Of a stretch of DNA of 64,000 nucleotides, positions 44,894-52,970 are shown in pieces; position 1 is the stretch's first letter; every line of letters begins with the position of its first letter. A program made the position numbers and the translations under genes. Origin of the DNA: JBBWZH01 sp035544115 (GTDB taxonomy: Bacteria > Actinomycetota > Actinomycetes > Mycobacteriales > CADCTP01); the NCBI GenBank assembly GCA_963714145.1, contig OY970235.1, positions 8,680,001 to 8,744,000 on the forward strand, written 5' to 3'. The notes under the pieces are model-generated. The model was given only the letters and a program-made list of their open reading frames with translations, searched no databases and was not told the DNA's origin.

Positions 44894-44956
44894 CGTCGCT
44901 CCTCACGGTTGCGGCTCGGGAAGTCGGTTGTGGACGCGGCGTTGGCGGTGGGGCCG

Positions 44957-45565
44957 TCAACCCGACCCCGGTGGTCGGTCGGCGCTGGCCCGCAGCCGTA
45001 CCTCGCTGCCGCGGACCAGCGGGCCGAGGTCGGTCACCGCGCCGAGGTCCAGCGCCACCGTCGCGGACAGGCTCAGCGCCGGCCGGGGCGGCACTCCGAG
45101 CGCGGTCCAGAACTGGCCCGGGTCGTCCTCGGCCGGGCGCGGGCCGGCCACCAGCACCGGCGGCGGGAACTCCTGGCCGGCCAGCAGACCCTGCAGGTGC
45201 CTGGCCGGGATCGTGCCGAAGCCGGCCAGCCAGGCCAGCGCCAGCCCGAGCAGCCGGTGTTCCTGGGCGACCCGGACGGCGGAGCCGGCGGTCAGGTCCG
45301 ACCAGGCCGTGACGAGGTAGCCGCACTCAACCCGCATCGGCGGCTTCCGGCGCAGCACCGACGGGCCGGACCGGTCGACGATCGGGGCCGGCTCGCGCAG
45401 CGTCCGGTGCTCGCGGACCTGGTGCAGGAAGAGGTTCAGGGTGGGCCGCGGTGGGGCGTAGTCCCGGGCCGGCGTCTCGAAGCTCACGTCGGCGTCCCGG
45501 ATCGGCGCCGGCGCGGCCGGGTCGGCCAGCAGTTGCTGCAGGCTGAGGTCGAGGTCATCGAACAT
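44957..45565 (-). CDS. DUF4255 / Pvc16-like tube-terminator protein
   Basis: 202 aa. Start overlaps the ATPase stop by 11 bases. The sequence FDDLDLSLQQLLAD ... PTLNLFLHQVREHRTLRE ... PPMRVECGYLVTAW is that of DUF4255 proteins, known as the cap (Afp16/Pvc16) that ends tube and sheath growth. Confidence 0.85.
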   Translation of the reverse strand: MFDDLDLSLQQLLADPAAPAPIRDADVSFETPARDYAPPRPTLNLFLHQVREHRTLREPAPIVDRSGPSVLRRKPPMRVECGYLVTAWSDLTAGSAVRVAQEHRLLGLALAWLAGFGTIPARHLQGLLAGQEFPPPVLVAGPRPAEDDPGQFWTALGVPPRPALSLSATVALDLGAVTDLGPLVRGSEVRLRASADRPPGSG

Positions 45566-48026
45566 CGGCCGGCCTCCGCCCGTTCCGCCGCCGGCTGCTG
45601 GTCGGTACGGCCACCGGCTCGGTTGCCGGGGTCGCGGTGCGGCCCGGAACCGGTCGGGCGGGCGCCGCCGCGACCAGGGCCGGCGGGACCTTGCCGAGCT
45701 TGGCGTACTCCCGGGCGGCCGAGATCAGCACGTCGGTCAGGGTGATCTCGGTCGACCGGGCGGCGGCGCGGTGCGCGGCGGCCACGGCGATGTTGCGCAG
45801 GTGGCCGCCGGCCAGCGCCACCTCGGCGGCCAGCAGGTCGAGGTCCACGTCGGCGGCCAGCGGGGCGGTCGCCGGCCACAGCCGCTGCCAGATCAGCCGG
45901 CGGCTGGCGCTGTCCGGGAACGGGAAGTTCACCACGAACGCGAGCCGGCGCAGGAAGGCCTGGTCGAGGTTGTCCCGGAGGTTGGTGGCCAGCACCGCGA
46001 TGCCGTCGAAGTCCTCCATCTTCTGTAACAGGTAGGCGACTTCGAGATTGGCGTACCGGTCGTGCGCATCCTGTACGGCCGAGCGCCGGCCGAACAGGGC
46101 GTCCGCCTCGTCGATCAGCAGGACCGCGTTGGCGTCCGCGGCGGCGGTGAAGACGGCGTCCAGGTTCTTCTCGGTCTCGCCGATGTACTTGCTCACCACC
46201 CGGGCCAGGTCGACCCGGAACAGGTCGTAGCCCAGTTGGCCGGCCAGGATCCCGGCGGCGAGCGTCTTGCCGGCGCCGGACGGGCCGGTGAACAGCGCGG
46301 TGATGCCGCCGCCGGGCGGGACGTGCCGGGCGAACCCCCAGCCGTCCAGCACGACCGACCGGTTGTCCACCCAGCCGGCCAGGTCGCGCAGCTGGGCCAG
46401 GTCGGCGGCCGGCAGGATCAGGTCGGACCAGCCGTGCCGGATCGGCACCCGCTGCGCCAGCCGGTCCAGGGCGGCACCGGCCTGCGCCCGGGCCGCCGCG
46501 GCCAGGAACTGGTAGCGCCCGCCGGCCGGCACCGGGCCGTCGGCCGCGGCCGGGACGCCGGGCGCTCCCGAGCCGCGGCCCGGGACAGTGGTCGAGTCCA
46601 GGCTGCCATCTGGTTCGGCGCTCGGCTCCTGGGCTGCGTCCGGGGCGTGGGCGGCGTTCGGGGTGTGGGCTGCGTCTGGGGGCGCGCTGTCGGCCGGAGC
46701 TGGATCGGACCAGCGTTCGCTGGCCAGGCCGGTCTGCACCGCGGCGGCGATCTGGCCGTGGCTGAGCCGGAACCGGCTGGCCAGCAGGTCCAGTGCGGGT
46801 GCCGGCAGGCCGGCGCCGAGCCGGTCCAGCCCGGCCTGCCAGGCCCGCCGCCTACCATCCACACTGGACTGTCCAAAAGCGATGGTCAGGACGCCGACCG
46901 GATGCCCGGGCAGTGCTGCCCAGGGCCCGGCGCCGGCCAGGATGGTCGGCCCGGTCCGGCCGGCGACCGCCGCCAGCAGCTCGCGCTGGCCGGCCGAACC
47001 GGGCTCGCCGGCGGCCTCCACCGGGCCGAGGTAGAGCGCCGCGCCGCGCAGGTCGGCGGTGCGTACCGCCGGCCGGATGAGCTCGCCGAGTTGGTCGGCT
47101 GCCACCCGGTCCAGCTCCACCCGCAGCAGCGGCCGGTGCCAGGCCGCGGCCAGCTGCGCCGCGGCTGCCGGCTGGCCGCGCCCGGCCGGGCCGTGCAGGT
47201 AGAGCAGCGCCGGCTCCGCCGCCCCGGCCGGTAGCAGCGGCGCCAACCCGGGCGCGACCGCGGCGAGCTCGGCCCGGACGGCCTGATCGGGGACCGGGTT
47301 GGTCAACTCGGCGGCGGTGCCGAGCCGGCGGTCGGCACCCGGGTCGCCGAGCAGGTAGCCGACCACCGCCTCGTCCGGAACCAGGGCATGCGCCAGCAGC
47401 GGGGCCCGGCTGTCGGTGCCGGGCGGGTGCAGCGTGAGCAGGCCGTGCCGGACCAGCGGTGCGCCGGGCAGCAGGTGGCGGCGGCGCCGGAGCTTGTCCG
47501 CGGCCGAGTCGCAGAGCAGGTCCAGGGCCAGGTCCACCGACGGCCGGCGGCGGGTCAGGTCGTCGTGCAGGAAGCCGAACAGCCGCTCGTAGCGCAGGTC
47601 CACCTCGGGTGCCAGCGACAGCAGCAGCAGGTCGATATCGAACCCGGACAGCCCGAAGGTGTCCCGGAGCCGGGCCAGCGGTGCCGGCAGGTCGGCCGTC
47701 TCGCCGCCGGTGTGGGCGAGCAGGATCGGCGCGGCACCGGGCTGCTGCCGCAGCAGCCGGTCGACCAGGGCCGGCCCGACGTACAGACCCCGGAACCGAT
47801 CGCCGGCCCGCTCCGGGTCGGCCTCCTGGACGAGCGCCACGGCCGCCTCGAGCAGCGTGTCCAGCCGGCGCAGGGCGCCGACCAGCGTGTCCGGATCGAG
47901 CCCGGTCGAGCCATCCGTGGCCCCGGTCGAGCCATCCGCGGCTCCGGTCGAGCCATCCGCGGCTCCGGTCGAGCCATCCGCGGCCGGCCGGGAGTCGGCC
48001 GAACCCGGCGCGCCCGCAGCGTCCAC
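45555..48026 (-). CDS. AAA+ ATPase of the eCIS (Afp15/Pvc15-like)
   Basis: 823 aa from GTG 48026; upstream in-frame codons give only Arg-rich nonsense. A degenerate first AAA module (LYLHGPAGRGQ instead of a proper Walker A, about residue 290) precedes an active one (about 550-790): GPSGAGKTLAAGILAGQLG, LLIDEADALFG, Sensor ATNLRDNLDQAFLRRL. Near the N-terminus a 21-base unit repeated four times encodes DGSTGAA units. In related systems this ATPase loads effectors or assembles particles. First gene of the leftward operon; all following genes are within 65 bp or overlap. Confidence 0.88.
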   Translation of the reverse strand: MDAAGAPGSADSRPAADGSTGAADGSTGAADGSTGATDGSTGLDPDTLVGALRRLDTLLEAAVALVQEADPERAGDRFRGLYVGPALVDRLLRQQPGAAPILLAHTGGETADLPAPLARLRDTFGLSGFDIDLLLLSLAPEVDLRYERLFGFLHDDLTRRRPSVDLALDLLCDSAADKLRRRRHLLPGAPLVRHGLLTLHPPGTDSRAPLLAHALVPDEAVVGYLLGDPGADRRLGTAAELTNPVPDQAVRAELAAVAPGLAPLLPAGAAEPALLYLHGPAGRGQPAAAAQLAAAWHRPLLRVELDRVAADQLGELIRPAVRTADLRGAALYLGPVEAAGEPGSAGQRELLAAVAGRTGPTILAGAGPWAALPGHPVGVLTIAFGQSSVDGRRRAWQAGLDRLGAGLPAPALDLLASRFRLSHGQIAAAVQTGLASERWSDPAPADSAPPDAAHTPNAAHAPDAAQEPSAEPDGSLDSTTVPGRGSGAPGVPAAADGPVPAGGRYQFLAAAARAQAGAALDRLAQRVPIRHGWSDLILPAADLAQLRDLAGWVDNRSVVLDGWGFARHVPPGGGITALFTGPSGAGKTLAAGILAGQLGYDLFRVDLARVVSKYIGETEKNLDAVFTAAADANAVLLIDEADALFGRRSAVQDAHDRYANLEVAYLLQKMEDFDGIAVLATNLRDNLDQAFLRRLAFVVNFPFPDSASRRLIWQRLWPATAPLAADVDLDLLAAEVALAGGHLRNIAVAAAHRAAARSTEITLTDVLISAAREYAKLGKVPPALVAAAPARPVPGRTATPATEPVAVPTSSRRRNGRRPADVR

Positions 48027-48087
48027 TAGACCCGCTCGAAGACTACGACGGCAGCCACAAGGTGCTACCCCCCACCTGAACCCCCAG

Positions 48088-48122
48088 CCCGTTCCCCAAC
48101 GGGCGGCCCGTTCCCCAACGGG
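48088..48122. promoter_or_regulatory. Two tandem 16-bp palindromes, likely operator of the eCIS divergent promoter
   Basis: CCCGTTCCCCAACGGG occurs twice, at 48088-48103 and 48107-48122, centre-to-centre 19 bp, about two helix turns. The second copy covers the expected -35 region of a promoter whose -10 (TAGCGT, 48135-48140) reads toward the DUF4157 gene. It could bind a dimeric regulator of both the eCIS operon and the divergent gene. Confidence 0.6.
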
Positions 48123-48134
48123 CGCCGACGACCC

Positions 48135-48140
48135 TAGCGT
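48135..48140 (+). promoter_or_regulatory. -10 box for the DUF4157 gene
   Basis: TAGCGT, matching the boxes of leaderless genes in this window, but here about 90 bases upstream of an ATG that has its own ribosome site. Confidence 0.4.
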
Positions 48141-48232
48141 GCCGGTTCGGGCCCGTCTACGGTGCCTAGTGATCGGATGGGTTGGTCGGCGGCGGTGCCG
48201 ACCCGCCGGCGTCCGAGCCTGGAGAGGCGCCG

Positions 48233-48850
48233 ATGCGAGCACACGATCGAGCGGCCGGCCGAGCGGCCGGCCCGGCGGGCACCGGCCGGCAGCCGGCCCG
48301 GGCGCCGGCTCCGGATGGCTCGCCCCGGCTCGGCGCGGTCCGGCAGGCGGCCGCGGCCGGGGAAGGCACCTGGGCGGTCTCCGGCGCGGAGATCGCCGCG
48401 GTGCTCCGGGTCGCCGGCAACAGCGCCGCGGCGGACCTGCTCGGCCCAGAGCGTTCCACTGTGGACAGTGCGGTGGCCGGGCCGGGGCGTCCGCTGGAGC
48501 CGGAGGTCCGGGCCGACATGGAGCGCCGGCTCGGCGCCGACCTGGCCGCGGTCCGGCTGCACACCGGCGGCGCCGCGCACGCTTCGGCCGCGGCGGTCGG
48601 CGCGCTCGCCTACACCACCGGCTCGCACGTGGTCTTCGCCGCCGGCGGCTACGACCCGGCGTCGGCGGCCGGCCGGCAGGTGCTCGCGCACGAACTGGTG
48701 CACGTGCTGCAGCAACGGAACGGCCCGGTGGCCGGCACCGATACCGGCACCGGCCTCAGCGTCAGCGACCCGCACGACCGGTTCGAGCGGGCGGCCGACG
48801 CGACCGCCCGAGCGGCGCTCCGGGACCCACCCAGCCGCCCCACCCAGTGA
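48233..48850 (+). CDS. DUF4157 protein with HExxH motif, probable eCIS-associated effector
   Basis: 205 aa; ATG 48233 with GGAGAGG six bases upstream. The first 30 residues are disordered and basic. Residues about 87-160 hold the DUF4157 domain: PLEPEVRADMERRLGADLAAVRLHTGGAAHASAAAVGALAYTTGSHVVFAAGGYDP, ending in the metallopeptidase motif HELVHVLQQ (HELVH, residues 153-157). The DUF4157 domain is typical of eCIS-linked cargo. Only a 45-residue tail follows, so there is no separate toxin domain. Divergent from the eCIS operon across 206 bp. Confidence 0.8.
   Translation: MRAHDRAAGRAAGPAGTGRQPARAPAPDGSPRLGAVRQAAAAGEGTWAVSGAEIAAVLRVAGNSAAADLLGPERSTVDSAVAGPGRPLEPEVRADMERRLGADLAAVRLHTGGAAHASAAAVGALAYTTGSHVVFAAGGYDPASAAGRQVLAHELVHVLQQRNGPVAGTDTGTGLSVSDPHDRFERAADATARAALRDPPSRPTQ
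48455..48465. repeat. TCCACWGTGGA palindrome (in DUF4157 gene)
   Basis: Exact copy, read as Ser-Thr-Val-Asp (ERSTVDSAV). Confidence 0.7.
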
Positions 48851-49767
48851 CAGCCTCGCGCCGCTAGTGACGGCTTCGCGCCGCGGGTGACGGTTTCACG
48901 CCGCTGGTGATGCCCGTGCGCCATCACCCGTGCCCTCGAACCCGTCACCCGTGGGGCGAACCCGTCACTCGCGAAGCGGCCTCGCGACCGGTCTGCGGGT
49001 GCTGTTCCGGCGGTGACGGCTTCGCGCCGCGGGTGACGGCCTCGCGCCGCGGGTGATGCCCGTGCGCCATCACCCGCGCCCTCGAACCCGTCACCCGCGG
49101 GGCGAGTCCGTCACCCGCGGTCCAGGTCCGTCACCCGTGGGGCGAGTCCGTCACTCGCGAAGCGGGCTCGCGACCGGTCTGCGGGTGCTGTTCCGGCGGT
49201 GACGACTTCGCGTCGCCGGTGACGGCCTCGCGCCGCGGGTGATGCCCGTGCGCCATCACCCGCGCCCTCGAACCCGTCACCCGCGGGGCGAGCCCGTCAC
49301 CCGCGGGGCGAGCCCGTCACCCGCGGGGCGAGCCCGTCACCCGCGGTCCAGGTCCGTCACCCGTGGGGCGAGTCCGTCACTCGCGAAGCGGGCTCGTGAC
49401 CGGTCTGCGGGTGCTGTTCCGGCGGTGACGGCTTCGCGCCGCGGGTGACGGTTTCGCGCCGGCGGTGATGCCCATGCGCCACCACCCGCGCCCTCGAACC
49501 CGTCACCCGTGGGGCGAGTCCGTCACTCGCGAAGCGGGCTCGTGACCGGTCTGCGGGTGCTGTTCCGGCGGTGACGACTTCGCGCCGCCGGTGACGGCCT
49601 CGCGCCGCTGGTGATGCCCGTACGCCACCACCCGCGCCCTCGAACTCGTCACCCGCGGCCCCCGTCCGTCACCCGCGACCCAAATCCGTCACCCGCGGCC
49701 CGCGTCCGTCACCCGCGGCCCAAATCCGTCACCCGCGGCCCGCGTCCGTCACCCGCGGGGCGAGTCC
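48848..49767. repeat. Nested repeat array, five units with 20-bp sub-repeats
   Basis: No gene is supported here. Five long units end with the same sequence CTGCGGGTGCTGTTCCGGCG (ends at about 49012, 49198, 49424, 49570; the fifth lacks it). Each unit begins with one or two to three blocks of the type GTGACGGCCTCGCGCCGCGG, then a hairpin GGTGATG...CATCACC, then 20-bp blocks of type CCCGTCACCCGCGGGGCGAG. Units differ in length by exact multiples of 20 bp. The two block types are inverted relative to each other, so each unit could fold into a long hairpin. Both strands have short Arg/Pro-rich frames that I consider non-coding. Confidence 0.75.
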
Positions 49768-49810
49768 GCCGCCCAGGCGGTGGGTGGCGCACCCACCGCC
49801 CGGGCGCCGG

Positions 49811-51231
<1,421 letters not shown>

Positions 51232-51235
<4 letters not shown>

Positions 51236-51603
51236 CGCGCACCCGCCCCGTTCTCGTCCACTGTGGACGGCACAATCGAGTCCACTGTGGACGATGCGGC
51301 CGGGTCTATTGTGGACGGCACCGGGCGGCGGCGGAACATCTGCAGCATCCGCTCGGTCACCGCGTACCCGCCGACCACGTTCATCGCCGCGAACGCGGCC
51401 GCGACGAACGCCAGTACATAGCCGACCGCGGAGTGCGCGCTGGCCGCGATCAGCATCGCGCCGACCAGCACGATGCCGTGGATCGAGTTGGCCGCCGACA
51501 TCAGCGGCGTGTGCAGGGTGGCCGGCACCTTGCTGATCACTTCGAAGCCGACCAGCAGGCTGAGCACGAAGATGGTGATGTCGGTGAGCACTGCGCCGGT
51601 CAC
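51232..51603 (-). CDS. NAD(P) transhydrogenase subunit alpha, membrane part
   Basis: 123 aa; three to four helices (FVLSLLVGFEVISKVPATLHTPLMSAANSIHGIVLVGAM) of transhydrogenase domain II, encoded separately from the NAD domain as is usual in actinomycetes (pntAB-type small subunit). After VTERMLQMFRRR a Ser/Asp-rich tail contains an eight-residue repeat with STVD or STID at its core, encoded by three copies of the window's recurring palindrome spaced exactly 24 bp. Both ends overlap neighbours by four bases. Confidence 0.9.
51257..51315. repeat. Three palindromes TCCACWGTGGA at 24-bp spacing
   Basis: Copies at 51257, 51281 (exact) and 51305 (two changes). In the gene they give Ser-Thr-Val/Ile-Asp every eight residues at the C-terminus of the transhydrogenase small subunit. 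Confidence 0.75.
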
Positions 51604-52829
51604 CGGTCCGCCCCCGGCGCCGTCGTCGCCAGCGCCGGGTTGGCGCCGGCCGGCGCGGTGGCTTCCAGCAGCCGGATCGTGCCGGGGTGGACGACCCGGC
51701 CGCCGTGCGCGATCACCACACCGGCCTGGATCTCATCGGTCCGGTCGATGGCCAGTGCGCCGTCGACCACCAGGTGCGCCAGCAGCGCGGCGATGTTGCG
51801 GGCGTACGCGGCCGACGCGCCGGTGGGCATCGTGGCGGCCAGGTTCCCGGCCCCGACGACGGTCACGCCGCTGGCGGTGAGCAGGGTCTCGTCCGGGCGG
51901 GAGCCCTCGACGTTGCCACCGAGGTCACTGGCGGCCAGGTCGAGCACGACCGACCCGGGCCGCATCGCCCCGAGCGCGTCGGCGGTGACCAGCACCGGCG
52001 GCCGCCGGCCCGGCACCTGCGCGGTCGTGATCACGATGTCGTGCCGGGCGATGTGCCGGCTCAGCTCCAACTGCTGGGCGCGCTGCTCGTCCGGGGTCAG
52101 TGCCCGGGCGTAGCCGCCGGCGCCGCCGGCCGCCGCGACCGACCGCAGGTCGAGGAACGTGGCCCCGACCGACTCGGCCTCGGCCCGCGCCTCCGGGCGC
52201 ACGTCGTACGCGCGGACCAGGGCGCCGAGCCGGCGCGCGGTGCCCAGCGCCTGCAGGCCGGCCACGCCGACGCCGAGCACCAGCACCTCGGCCGGCCGTT
52301 CGGTGCCCGCCGCGGTGATCAGCAGCGGGAAGTAGCGGCCGTACAGGTCGGCCGCGAGCACCGCGGCGCGGTAGCCGGCCACGCTCGCCTGCGAGCTGAG
52401 CACGTCCATGCTCTGCGCCCGGCTGAGCAGCCGGGGCAGCCCGTCCAGGCTGATCGCGGTGACCCCGAGCGTGGCCAGCCGGCCGACGTAGCCGGGGTCG
52501 GTCAGTGGGGCGAGCAGGCCGACCACCGCCTGCCCGGCCCGCAACCGGTCGGTGCCGTCCGGGCGGCCGACCGACACCAGCACGTCGGCCCGCCGGTACA
52601 GCTCATCGGTCGGCAGCACCGCCGCTCCGGCCTCGGCGTAGGCGCGGTCCGGGAAGTGCGCGGCCGCGCCGGCGCCGGCCTCGATCAGCACCTCCGCCCC
52701 GAGTGCCCGCAGCTTGTCGACGACCGCAGGGACCAGGGCCACCCGGCGTTCGCCCGGCCCGCGTTCCCTGACCGCGGCCACCGCCAGCGGCTGGTTGCCG
52801 CCCGTCGACGCCCGCTCCGGCTCGTTCAT
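51600..52829 (-). CDS. pntA: NAD(P) transhydrogenase subunit alpha, NAD-binding part
   Basis: 409 aa, soluble domain I. Starts AAVRERGPGERRVALVPAVVDKLRALGAEVLIEAGAG, typical of alanine dehydrogenase/PNT N-terminal domains, and contains the Rossmann motif VLVLGVGVAGLQALGTARRLGALVRAYDVRPEARAEAESVGATF. It binds NAD(H) on the cytoplasmic side. First gene of the three-gene operon; AGGGGA precedes the ATG. Confidence 0.92.
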   Translation of the reverse strand: MNEPERASTGGNQPLAVAAVRERGPGERRVALVPAVVDKLRALGAEVLIEAGAGAAAHFPDRAYAEAGAAVLPTDELYRRADVLVSVGRPDGTDRLRAGQAVVGLLAPLTDPGYVGRLATLGVTAISLDGLPRLLSRAQSMDVLSSQASVAGYRAAVLAADLYGRYFPLLITAAGTERPAEVLVLGVGVAGLQALGTARRLGALVRAYDVRPEARAEAESVGATFLDLRSVAAAGGAGGYARALTPDEQRAQQLELSRHIARHDIVITTAQVPGRRPPVLVTADALGAMRPGSVVLDLAASDLGGNVEGSRPDETLLTASGVTVVGAGNLAATMPTGASAAYARNIAALLAHLVVDGALAIDRTDEIQAGVVIAHGGRVVHPGTIRLLEATAPAGANPALATTAPGADR

Positions 52830-52970
52830 CGTCTCCCCTTCCTGGTGGTTCCCAGGGTCAGCCGGCTCGGCCCGGGTCGCGGGCGGCCGGATGGGGCCAA
52901 CGTTGCCCCGATCAGAACCGGAAGGCCAGCGGGGCCGCCCCCCAGGGGGGTGCCGGTGGATCGGCGCAGG

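Noticed and set aside
48848..49767. CRISPR array
   Set aside because: The stretches between the 20-bp blocks are themselves repeats, lengths are irregular, and there are no cas genes.
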